Shown here piece after piece: positions 1 through 7,712 of a stretch of 50,253 nt of DNA. The translations under genes and the position numbers were made by a program. Source of the DNA: Reyranella massiliensis 521 (lineage in GTDB: Bacteria > Pseudomonadota > Alphaproteobacteria > Reyranellales > Reyranellaceae); contig CAMARK010000026.1 in NCBI GenBank assembly GCA_945860205.1, positions 1-50,253 of the forward strand, given 5' to 3'. Each line of letters starts with the position of its first letter. The stretch's first letter is position 1. Below the pieces are notes generated by a model. It saw nothing but the letters and a program-made list of their open reading frames with translations. It made no database searches and was not told where the DNA came from.

Positions 1-76
1 TGGCGTCCCCAGCGGGATTCGAACCCGCGTCGCCGCCGTGAAAGGGCGGTGTCCTAGGCCTCTAGACGATGGGGAC
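1..76 (-). tRNA. tRNA-Glu (anticodon UUC)
   Basis: Read on the minus strand, a 7-bp acceptor stem GTCCCCA/TGGGGAC closes a cloverleaf with a CCGCC/GGCGG anticodon stem, loop CTTTCAC (anticodon TTC, glutamate) and a T-arm containing GGTTCGAATCC. The terminal CCA is encoded at positions 3-1. It lies 44 bases downstream of recJ on the same strand. The 3' CCA sits exactly at the window edge, so its downstream context is unseen. Confidence 0.97.
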
Positions 77-120
77 GAAGCCGAAAGCGCGGCTGCATGT
101 AGCGGCTGGAGGCCGCGAAA

Positions 121-1932
121 TCAAGCAAGCACCGAACCTGCCGCGGCCGCGGCGTCGTCGATTTGCAGACGGACAGATTCACGCCCTCCGAAACGATCGA
201 TCCGGAGCGCCCCCGCGACATGGAGGACCGGCCGGGCGGGGTCCAGAAGGGCCGGTCCCAGCGCTGTCTGGTTGGCCCGGAAGGCGATCGCCTCCACCCG
301 CTCGCGCTCCGATCCGACCAGAGTGCAGCGCACGTGCCCCTCGCCCACCGTCTTGGCATAGCTGACGCGAACGCTGGTGAGAACGAAACGCGGCAATGCG
401 TTGCCGGCGCCGAACGGACCGACGCGCTCGATCATGTCGACCAGCTCCTGCGTTGCCGCCCCCGGCGACAGGGCGGCATCGATGCCGAGTTCGCGCACCG
501 GTGGCGCCACGCCGAGCTGTGGTGCGATGCGCTCATCGAGGAAGCGTGCAAGGCCGGGCAGCGCCTCGCGGGTCACCGTCAGACCCGCCGCCATGGCGTG
601 GCCGCCACCGTTCACCAACAATCCCGCCTGACGGGCGGCAATCACCGCCGCGCCGAGGTCGACACCGCGCACCGAGCGGCCTGAGCCTTTTCCAAGGTCG
701 CCGTCGAGGCCGATGACGAAGGCCGGCCGGCCATAGCGTTCGACCAGGCGACTGGCCACGATGCCGATCACCCCGACATGCCAGCCGTCGCTCTCGACAA
801 CCAACGCCGCCGGCAGACCCTTGCGGTCGGGCCCGTAAAGTCCTTCGACCCGCGAGATCGCCTGGTCGAGCACGTCGCGTTCGATGGCGCGGCGCTCGGC
901 GTTGAATTCATCCAGGCGCAGCGCCAAGGCGCTGACTTCGTGCGGATCGTCGCTCGACAACAGCCGCGCCCCGAGATCGGCTTGTCCGACGCGGCCGCCG
1001 GCATTGACCCTGGGCCCAAGCAGGAACCCGAGATGATAGGCGCCCGGTACCTCTTTCAGGCGGGCAACGTCGGCCAGGGCCGCAAGCCCGACATTGCGCC
1101 GCTCGGCCATCACCTTCAGGCCTTGGCGCACAAGGGCACGGTTTACCCCGGTGAGCGGCACGACATCGCACACCGTGCCCAGCGCCACGAGGTCGAGCCA
1201 TTGGCGCAGGTCGGGCTCAGACCGCGACTCGCCGTACCAGTTGGCCTCGCGCAACGCCCGGTTGACGCCCACCGCCAGCAGGAATGCTACCCCCACCGCC
1301 GCCATCTGCTTGTGCGGGCTGGCATCGTCGATCCGGTTGGGATCGACCACGGCAATGGCATCGGGCAGCGTGATTTCGGCCATGTGATGGTCGATGACGA
1401 TGGTGTCGAGCCCGACCCGCTTGGCTTCGGCCAACGGCTCAAAGGCGGTGACGCCGCAATCGACGGTGACTACGACGGCCGCCCCTTCGGCCTTCAATTT
1501 CACGAGGGCCGGTGCGTTGGGGCCGTAACCCTCCTTGCGGCGGTCGGGAATGTAGACGCCGATATTGCCGCCGACGCTGCGGAAGAATCGAAGTAGCAGT
1601 GCAGAAGAGGTGGCGCCGTCGACGTCGTAGTCGCCGAACACGACGATACGCTCACCGCCCTGCACCGCGCGCACCAGCCGCGCAATGGCCGCATCCATGT
1701 CCTTGAGGTGTGACGGGTCGGGCAGGAAACGGCGCAGCGTCGGATCGAGGAATTCCGTCACGGAATCGAGGTCGACGTCGCGGGCCGCCAGCAACCGCGC
1801 CACCGCGTCGGGCAGACCGTGGCGCTGGGCGATGGCCAGCGCCGTGCGCTCGTCGGCCAGGCGCGCCGCCCAGCGTCGTCCGGTCAGCGACCGTTCGACA
1901 CCGAGAAACGCCGCGCGCTCGCCGCGTTCCAC
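121..1932 (-). CDS. recJ: Single-stranded-DNA-specific exonuclease RecJ
   Basis: RecJ degrades single-stranded DNA 5' to 3' in recombinational and mismatch repair in the cytoplasm. The 603-residue product has the DHH phosphoesterase signature: motif I DYDVDG near residues 101-106, the DHH triad at 181-183, and a DHHA1-type GGHAMAAG motif near residue 440. A C-terminal OB-like region ends in QIDDAAA. Length is normal for the family. The start is GTG at 1932: no upstream ATG exists in frame, the conserved FLGVERSLTGRRW block follows at once, and an AGGGGC sequence lies upstream. It begins 7 bases after the glpX stop, so the two are probably co-transcribed with hom and the aminotransferase upstream. 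Confidence 0.95.
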   Translation of the reverse strand: MERGERAAFLGVERSLTGRRWAARLADERTALAIAQRHGLPDAVARLLAARDVDLDSVTEFLDPTLRRFLPDPSHLKDMDAAIARLVRAVQGGERIVVFGDYDVDGATSSALLLRFFRSVGGNIGVYIPDRRKEGYGPNAPALVKLKAEGAAVVVTVDCGVTAFEPLAEAKRVGLDTIVIDHHMAEITLPDAIAVVDPNRIDDASPHKQMAAVGVAFLLAVGVNRALREANWYGESRSEPDLRQWLDLVALGTVCDVVPLTGVNRALVRQGLKVMAERRNVGLAALADVARLKEVPGAYHLGFLLGPRVNAGGRVGQADLGARLLSSDDPHEVSALALRLDEFNAERRAIERDVLDQAISRVEGLYGPDRKGLPAALVVESDGWHVGVIGIVASRLVERYGRPAFVIGLDGDLGKGSGRSVRGVDLGAAVIAARQAGLLVNGGGHAMAAGLTVTREALPGLARFLDERIAPQLGVAPPVRELGIDAALSPGAATQELVDMIERVGPFGAGNALPRFVLTSVRVSYAKTVGEGHVRCTLVGSERERVEAIAFRANQTALGPALLDPARPVLHVAGALRIDRFGGRESVRLQIDDAAAAAGSVLA

Positions 1933-1939
1933 GTCGCCC

Positions 1940-2923
1940 CTAGGCCCAGCTCGGCAAGCCGGTCTTGATGGAGAAATTGTGGTGGGCCGAGATCCAGCGC
2001 ACGGTGCCGGTCTTCGAGCGCATGACGATGGAATGAGTCTCTGCGCCGTTGTGGAAGCGGCGCACGCCCTTCAGCATCGATCCCGACGTGACGCCGGTCG
2101 CGGCGAACATGACATCGCCCTTGGCCATCTCGGTCATGGAATATTTGCGGTTGAGATCGGTGATGCCCCACTTGCGCGCGCGGCCCTTCTCGTCGTCGTT
2201 GCGGAACAGCAGCCGGCCCTGGATCTGGCCGCCGATGGCGCGCAGCGCCGCCGCCGCCAGCACGCCTTCCGGCGCGCCACCCGAGCCCATATAGATGTCG
2301 ATGCCGGAATCGCCGGTCGAGGTGGCGATCACGCCCGAGACGTCGCCGTCGCCGATCAGCATGATGCGCGCGCCCGCCTCGCGGACCTTGGCGATCAACT
2401 CCGAATGGCGCGGCCGGTCGAGGATGCAGACCACGAGGTCGGAAACATCGACCTTCTTGGCCTTGGCGAGGTCGGCCAGGTTTTGCTTGGCCGTCTTGTC
2501 GAGGTCGACGATGCCGTCCGGCAAGCCGCCGCCGACGGCGATCTTGTCCATGTAGACGTCGGGCGCATTCAGGAACCCGCCATGCTCGGCCATCGCCATG
2601 ACAGCGAGCCCGTTGGGCAGGCCCTTGGCGGTGATGGTGGTGCCTTCGAGCGGGTCGAGTGCGATGTCGATCTTGGGCCCGCCGGCTCCGACCTTCTCAC
2701 CGATATAGAGCATCGGCGCCTCGTCGCGCTCGCCCTCGCCGATTACCACGGTGCCTTCGATCGACAGCGTGTTCAGCGCGCTGCGCATGGCATCGACGGC
2801 CGCCTGGTCGGCAGCCTTCTCGTCGCCGCGTCCCATCAGCTTGGACGCGGCCAGCGCCGCGGCTTCGGTCACCCTCACCGCTTCCATCGCCAGATTGCGG
2901 TCCATCTTGCCTGTGTCGGCCAT
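1940..2923 (-). CDS. glpX: Class II fructose-1,6-bisphosphatase GlpX
   Basis: GlpX hydrolyses fructose-1,6-bisphosphate to fructose-6-phosphate in gluconeogenesis, using a divalent metal. The 327-residue protein shows family motifs IGEGERDEAPMLYIGE, DPLEGT (metal and substrate binding) and MGSGGAPEG, and is full length. ATG at 2923 is chosen over the GTG one codon earlier because GGAGG ends 5 bases before it. It lies in a minus-strand run hom-glpX-recJ, 32 bases after hom and 7 before recJ. The hom-glpX-recJ order is common in alphaproteobacteria (from memory), and I see no functional link beyond co-transcription. Confidence 0.96.
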   Translation of the reverse strand: MADTGKMDRNLAMEAVRVTEAAALAASKLMGRGDEKAADQAAVDAMRSALNTLSIEGTVVIGEGERDEAPMLYIGEKVGAGGPKIDIALDPLEGTTITAKGLPNGLAVMAMAEHGGFLNAPDVYMDKIAVGGGLPDGIVDLDKTAKQNLADLAKAKKVDVSDLVVCILDRPRHSELIAKVREAGARIMLIGDGDVSGVIATSTGDSGIDIYMGSGGAPEGVLAAAALRAIGGQIQGRLLFRNDDEKGRARKWGITDLNRKYSMTEMAKGDVMFAATGVTSGSMLKGVRRFHNGAETHSIVMRSKTGTVRWISAHHNFSIKTGLPSWA

Positions 2924-2955
2924 CACGTCCTCCGTCCGGCGTCTAGAGCGCCTTC

Positions 2956-4248
2956 CTAGAATGCTTCAATCCTGATCACGCAGGGCTCCTGAGCCACCGC
3001 CTTCAACTTGTCGATCCGCGCCAGCGCACGCTGCATCGCCGCTTCTTCCGTCTCGTGCGTCGTCAGCACCACCGGCACTTCGCCCGACTGCGAGCGTCCG
3101 CGCTGGAGCATCGATTCCAGCGAGATATGTTCCTTGGCGAGCGCGCCCGACACCGCCGAGATCACGCCGGGCCGGTCCTGCACCATCAGGCGCATGTAGT
3201 AGGCGCCGACATGGCGGTCCATCGGCGAGGCCTTCTTGTCGGCGAGCCGGGCGGCCGGCACGACGAAGGCCGGCATGTGGCGGCCGCGCGCGACATCGAC
3301 CAGGTCGGCAACCACCGCCGAGGCGGTCGGCCCCTGCCCCGCGCCACGGCCCTGGAACATCGTGGTGCCGACGAAATCGCCCTCGACCACCACGGCATTG
3401 AACACGCCCTCGATATGGGCGATCGGCGCGGCCAGCGGCACCATGCATGGGTGGACACGCTGCTCGATGCCGTGCCGGGTCTCGCGGGCCAGGCCCAGCA
3501 GCTTGATGCGGTAGCCGAGTTCCTCGGCGAACTGGATGTCCATCGCGGTCACGCGCCGGATGCCCTCGATGTGAATACCGGCGAAATTGACCCGCGCCCC
3601 GAAGGCAGCGCCGGTCAACACGGCGAGCTTGTGCGCGGCATCGATGCCATCGACGTCGAAACTCGGGTCAGCCTCGGCGTAGCCCGCGGCCTGGGCCTCG
3701 GCCAGCACGACGTCGAAGTCGCGCCCGGTCTCGCGCATTGTCGTCAGGATGTAGTTGCAGGTGCCGTTCAGTATGCCGTAGAGGCGGCCGACCTTGTTGC
3801 CGACCAGGCCTTCGCGCAGCGCCTTGATGATGGGAATGCCGCCCGCGACCGCCGCCTCGAAGGCCAGGATGCGGTCCTTCTTCTCGGCCGCCGCCGCGAT
3901 CTCCGCCCCATGCAGTGCCAGCAGCGCCTTGTTGGCGGTGACGACGTGCTTGCCCGAGGCAAGCGACTTCTGCACCAGGCGGCGGGCGATACCGCCCGAG
4001 CCGCCGATCAATTCGACGACGACGTCGATGTCGGGAGCCGTCGCCAGCGCCAGCGGATCCTTCTCCCAGCGCACGCCAGAGACGTCGATGTCGCGTTTCT
4101 TGGTGCGCGAGCGGGCACTGACCGCGACCAGCTTCAGCGGACGCCCGCCACGCAGCGAGAGAAGCCGGCCATGCTCGGCCAGCAGCTTGACGACGCCAGC
4201 GCCGACCGTGCCGAGACCGGCGATGCCTATTCTGAGAGGTGATTTCAT
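2956..4248 (-). CDS. hom: Homoserine dehydrogenase with ACT domain
   Basis: Reduces aspartate-4-semialdehyde to homoserine with NAD(P)H, at the branch to threonine and methionine. The 430-residue product has an N-terminal Rossmann motif GIAGLGTVGAGVV, the catalytic-domain signatures ANKALLA, AGGIPIIKALREGL, NGTCNYILTTM and AEADPSFDVDGIDAAHK, and a C-terminal ACT domain (about residues 345-430, starting MRLMVQDRPGVISAV) that gives threonine feedback control in the family. It starts with ATG at 4248, 25 bases downstream of the aminotransferase stop, suggesting an amino-acid operon. The window also carries O-acetylhomoserine sulfhydrylase, which consumes a product made from homoserine. Confidence 0.97.
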   Translation of the reverse strand: MKSPLRIGIAGLGTVGAGVVKLLAEHGRLLSLRGGRPLKLVAVSARSRTKKRDIDVSGVRWEKDPLALATAPDIDVVVELIGGSGGIARRLVQKSLASGKHVVTANKALLALHGAEIAAAAEKKDRILAFEAAVAGGIPIIKALREGLVGNKVGRLYGILNGTCNYILTTMRETGRDFDVVLAEAQAAGYAEADPSFDVDGIDAAHKLAVLTGAAFGARVNFAGIHIEGIRRVTAMDIQFAEELGYRIKLLGLARETRHGIEQRVHPCMVPLAAPIAHIEGVFNAVVVEGDFVGTTMFQGRGAGQGPTASAVVADLVDVARGRHMPAFVVPAARLADKKASPMDRHVGAYYMRLMVQDRPGVISAVSGALAKEHISLESMLQRGRSQSGEVPVVLTTHETEEAAMQRALARIDKLKAVAQEPCVIRIEAF

Positions 4249-4273
4249 GGACGCCTGATACGACAGGATGATG

Positions 4274-5530
4274 CTAGGCGCGAGCCTTGATCAGCGTAAC
4301 GTTGTCCCCAACGCCGCGCAGATAAAGATCGATGGCGCGCGCCGGGTCGGCCACGACCTGGCGGATGTTGCGCACGGCCTGGCGGATACGGTGCTTGTTC
4401 TCGACCAGGGCAATGCGCACGTGCGCATCGCCATGCTCGCCAAAGCCGATGCCCGGTGAAACCGCGACATTGGCCTGGGTCAGCAGCAGCTTGGAAAAGG
4501 CCAGCGACCCCAGCTCGGCAAACTCCTTGGGGATCGGCGCCCAGGCGAACATGCTGGCCGATGGCGCCGGCAGGTCCCAGCCGGCCGCGAGCAGGCCTTC
4601 CATCAGCACATCGCGCCGTTCCTTGTAGGTGTTGCGTGCCTCGGCGACGCAATCCTGCGGACCGTTCAGCGCCGCCGTGGCCGCGACCTGGATCGGCGTG
4701 AAGGCGCCATAGTCCAGGTAGGACTTTATGCGCGTCAGCGCCGTGATCAGCGTCTTGTTGCCGGCGGCGAAGCCGATGCGCCAGCCGGCCATCGAGTAGG
4801 TCTTGCTCATCGAGGTGAATTCGATGGCGATGTCGCGCGCGCCCGGGACCTGCAGTACCGACGGCGGCGGCACGTCGTCGAAGTAGATCTCGGCGTAGGC
4901 GAGATCCGACAGAATCCAGATGCCCTGGCGTTTGCAGAAATCGACGATGGCGCCATAAAAATCGAGGTCGACGACCTGCGCCGTCGGGTTCGACGGATAG
5001 TTCAGCACCAGCGCCAGCGGCTTGGGGACAGCGTGCTGCACCGCACGTTCGAGTGCCGGCAGGAATTCGGCGAGCGAGGTGCTCCCCGGCACCGGGATAT
5101 GGCGCACCGAGCCGCCGGCGATGATGAAGCCGTAGGGATGGATCGGATAACTGGGGTTGGGCACCAGCACCGTATCGCCCGGTGAGGTGATCGCCTGCGC
5201 CAGATTTGCCAGCCCCTCCTTCGATCCCAGCGTGACGATGATCTCGCTTTCGGGATCGAGCTCGACGCCGAAGCGGCGCTGATAATAGGCCGCCTGCGCC
5301 TTGCGCAGCCCCGGGATGCCGCGCGAGGCCGAATAGCCATGGGCCCGCGGATTGCCGGCGGCCTCGGCGAGCTTGGCCACGATGTGCGGCGAGGTCGGCA
5401 GGTCGGGATTGCCCATGCCGAGATCGATCACGTCCTGGCCGCTCGCGCGGGCACGCGCCTTCATGGCGTTCACTTCCGCGAACACGTAGGGCGGCAGGCG
5501 CTTCAATCGGTGAAATTCAGAATCGTCCAT
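4274..5530 (-). CDS. PLP-dependent class I/II aminotransferase (AlaC / LL-DAP aminotransferase-like)
   Basis: A fold-type I aminotransferase of 418 residues. The PLP-binding lysine lies in TSMSKTYSMAGWRIGF, the cofactor-orienting region in LNYPSNPTAQ and SDLAYAEIYFD, and the substrate-binding arginine in HVRIALVEN. The start is ATG at 5530 (MDDSEFHRLKRLPPYVF), preceded by AGGGAAGAA; reading further upstream enters low-complexity sequence antisense to the OmpA-type gene and is not coding. Relatives are named alanine-synthesising AlaC or LL-diaminopimelate aminotransferase, and sequence alone does not settle the substrate. Location just upstream of hom is typical in alphaproteobacteria and hints at aspartate-family or pyruvate-family amino acid metabolism. 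Confidence 0.92.
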   Translation of the reverse strand: MDDSEFHRLKRLPPYVFAEVNAMKARARASGQDVIDLGMGNPDLPTSPHIVAKLAEAAGNPRAHGYSASRGIPGLRKAQAAYYQRRFGVELDPESEIIVTLGSKEGLANLAQAITSPGDTVLVPNPSYPIHPYGFIIAGGSVRHIPVPGSTSLAEFLPALERAVQHAVPKPLALVLNYPSNPTAQVVDLDFYGAIVDFCKRQGIWILSDLAYAEIYFDDVPPPSVLQVPGARDIAIEFTSMSKTYSMAGWRIGFAAGNKTLITALTRIKSYLDYGAFTPIQVAATAALNGPQDCVAEARNTYKERRDVLMEGLLAAGWDLPAPSASMFAWAPIPKEFAELGSLAFSKLLLTQANVAVSPGIGFGEHGDAHVRIALVENKHRIRQAVRNIRQVVADPARAIDLYLRGVGDNVTLIKARA

Positions 5531-5549
5531 CGTGTTCTTCCCTGGCGGC

Positions 5550-7517
5550 CTAGAAGTCGATGAAGACTTCGGCGCGCCGATTGGCGGCGATGCCGCGGGC
5601 GGCGTTGGTCTGATAGACCGGCTCATCGTCGGAGGCAGCCTCGGCAACGATGCGGTCGCGCGGCACGCCGAGCGCCCGGAGCTGCTGGGCAACAGCCAAG
5701 GCGCGACGGCGCGACACTTCGAAATTGCCGCGTTCGAGCTGTTCCGCCGAGTTCCCGTAGGAATCCTGGTCGGCGTGCGCCACGACGCGGATCGTGCCGC
5801 CGTTGCGGCGCTGGATCTGCGCCACCTGGGCCAGGACGCTGTAGTCGTTCTCGCCAAGGCCCGACGAGGCGCGGCCGAACTGGATCACCGCGACCTGCAT
5901 CGGCCCGCCGAACGGCGGCGACTTGATATCGCTGAACGGCACGGCGCCCGATCGAGCAGCGGCGATATTGGCCTCGATCGGCGCCGTCGGCATCGGCGGC
6001 GGTGTCGGTGCTGCCATGACGGGCGGCGGTGTTGCCGGCACCACCACCGGCTCCGGCGCGGGCGGCGGAGCCGCGACCACGGGTGCGGGCGGCGGCGCGG
6101 CGGCGGCCATCGCCTCGGGAGCACGGCTGGGCGGCGTCCAGCCCGGCGGCGGCACGAAGGCCCTGTTCGGGTCGGCTGGGCGCGCAGGCGGCATGGCGGC
6201 TGGCATCGGTGCCGGTTGAGGTGCCACTTGAGGCACTGGTGCGGCCGCGGCCGTCATGACGGGTGCCGGTGTGGGCGCTGGCGGAGGGGGAGACGACACG
6301 ACGGGCGGCGAGGTCACCACTGGCGCGGCAGGCTGGCCGGGCGGTGCCCAGCCCGCCGGCGGCACGAAGGCCCGATTGGGATCGGCCGAACGCACGGGCG
6401 GCGCCGCTGCCGGAGGCGCCTCCGCCGACGCCATCACGATCGGTGCAGGCGGCGCCGACACGACGGGGCTCGGCGCTGCCGCTGGCGGCTGGCCCGGTGG
6501 CGTCCAGCCCGACGGGGGCACGAACGCCTTGTTGGGATCCCCCCTCGGTATCGGCGCAGCGGCGACAACCACAGGTTCCGGCGCAGGCGCAGGCGTTGGC
6601 GGCGGCGGCGCGATAGCGGCCATCGCGACGGGCGCGGGTGTCGCCGTCACGGGCGCTGGTGCCGATGGCATAGCTCCGACGGCAACGGAGTCCGCGGTCT
6701 GGCCAGGCGGTGCCCAACCCGGCGGCGGCACGAACGCCTTGTTGGGATCCCCCCTCGGTGTCGGCGCAGCGGCGACAACCACCGGTTCCGGCGCAGGCGC
6801 GGGTGGCGGTGACGCGGCAGCCGCCATCGCGACGGGCGCGGGTGCCGCTGTCACGGGCGCCGGGGTGGACGGCGTGGCCGTTCCGACGGCAACGGAGTCC
6901 GCAGTCTGGCCGGGCGGTGCCCAACCCGGTGGCGGCACGAAGGCCTTGTTGGGATCTCCCTGCGGGATCGGCGCCGCAGTGGCGACCATGGGTTCCGGTG
7001 CCGGCGCGACGGCCGGCGACGGGCTGGGCGCAGCGGCAATCGGCGCTGGCGACTCAGCGACGGCTGATGACGGCGGTGGCGCCGCAGCCGTCGTGACGGG
7101 CGCCTGCCTCGGGGCGACTGGGTCTGCCGGCGCGCGTGCCTTGGCGTCGCGGTCGGCGCTTGCCCGCGCCTGACGCTGTTCGCGCGCCGCGGCGTCGCGG
7201 TCGGCGGCTTCCTTCTCGAGGGCTTCCTTCTGGGCCTTCTGGCCGCCGCGGCCGGCAACGATCGAGCCGATCTGCGGCGTGGCCGTGCGCGTCTCATCGA
7301 CGGCGGCAATGCCGGCATCGTACTGACGTCCAGGATTGGCCGACGGCAGGCTGCCGGTTGCCGCCGCCGCCCGGTCAGCGCCTGGGCGGACCTTAGCGCT
7401 TTGCGCCGGGGTGCTGCTGTCAAACATGCCGCAACCCGCCATGAGTGCCAGCGTCGACACGCCGATCAGCCCAAGCCAAAGGCGCTGGCTGCCGCTCGCG
7501 TCTAGTTTTCGCTGCAT
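5550..7517 (-). CDS. OmpA-family lipoprotein with proline-rich five-fold repeat region
   Basis: Predicted outer-membrane lipoprotein, 655 residues from ATG 7517. Residues 1-29 form a lipoprotein signal (hydrophobic stretch ending LMAGC, modified Cys29). A charged segment rich in Ala, Asp, Lys and Arg follows (QKAQKEALEKEAADRDAAARE). Then comes about 380 residues of Ala/Pro-rich sequence holding five copies of DPN[K/R]AFVPPxGWxPP. The last 110 residues are an OmpA-C type peptidoglycan-binding domain with HADQDSYGNSAEQLERGN, a VSRRRALAVA helix and IAANRRAEVFIDF at the end. The likely role is a tether between outer membrane and peptidoglycan, the repeat acting as spacer. A start nine codons upstream (7544) is possible but has no ribosome-binding site. 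The specific function is unknown. Confidence 0.85.
   Translation of the reverse strand: MQRKLDASGSQRLWLGLIGVSTLALMAGCGMFDSSTPAQSAKVRPGADRAAAATGSLPSANPGRQYDAGIAAVDETRTATPQIGSIVAGRGGQKAQKEALEKEAADRDAAAREQRQARASADRDAKARAPADPVAPRQAPVTTAAAPPPSSAVAESPAPIAAAPSPSPAVAPAPEPMVATAAPIPQGDPNKAFVPPPGWAPPGQTADSVAVGTATPSTPAPVTAAPAPVAMAAAASPPPAPAPEPVVVAAAPTPRGDPNKAFVPPPGWAPPGQTADSVAVGAMPSAPAPVTATPAPVAMAAIAPPPPTPAPAPEPVVVAAAPIPRGDPNKAFVPPSGWTPPGQPPAAAPSPVVSAPPAPIVMASAEAPPAAAPPVRSADPNRAFVPPAGWAPPGQPAAPVVTSPPVVSSPPPPAPTPAPVMTAAAAPVPQVAPQPAPMPAAMPPARPADPNRAFVPPPGWTPPSRAPEAMAAAAPPPAPVVAAPPPAPEPVVVPATPPPVMAAPTPPPMPTAPIEANIAAARSGAVPFSDIKSPPFGGPMQVAVIQFGRASSGLGENDYSVLAQVAQIQRRNGGTIRVVAHADQDSYGNSAEQLERGNFEVSRRRALAVAQQLRALGVPRDRIVAEAASDDEPVYQTNAARGIAANRRAEVFIDF
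6140..6985 (-). repeat. Five-copy coding repeat inside the OmpA-type lipoprotein gene
   Basis: The codons for the DPN[K/R]AFVPPxGWxPP motif recur with the common core GGCACGAA(G/C)GCC on the plus strand. The GCACGAA of each copy starts at 6152, 6362, 6518, 6728 and 6935. Spacings are 210, 156, 210 and 207 bases, all multiples of three, so the unit is about 70 codons with one shorter copy. The copies at 6518 and 6728 are nearly identical for about 75 bases, which points to recent duplication or gene conversion. Confidence 0.9.
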
Positions 7518-7712
7518 CGTCGTCACCCGCTCGAAGCCCGGCATGGCCGCTGTAGTAGCGGAGACCGAGAGGAAGTTTGACCCGTCTGTTGTCGCAGCCT
7601 ACCTATATCAGGGCATTTGGCGACCCGGGCAGACGAATACTAGGGATGGTACCGGGATGCTGAAAATACCGCAAGAAACGCCCCAAGGGCAATGATTCAG
7701 AAGGGGAAACGC

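Noticed and set aside
6140..6985. CRISPR-like array
   Set aside because: Repeats are about 70 codons apart, in frame and encode a conserved protein motif; spacers are not unique sequences.
7577..7609. Promoter TTGACC...TATATC upstream of phaC
   Set aside because: A -35-like hexamer exists, but the best -10 candidates have wrong spacing (about 21 bases) or poor match.
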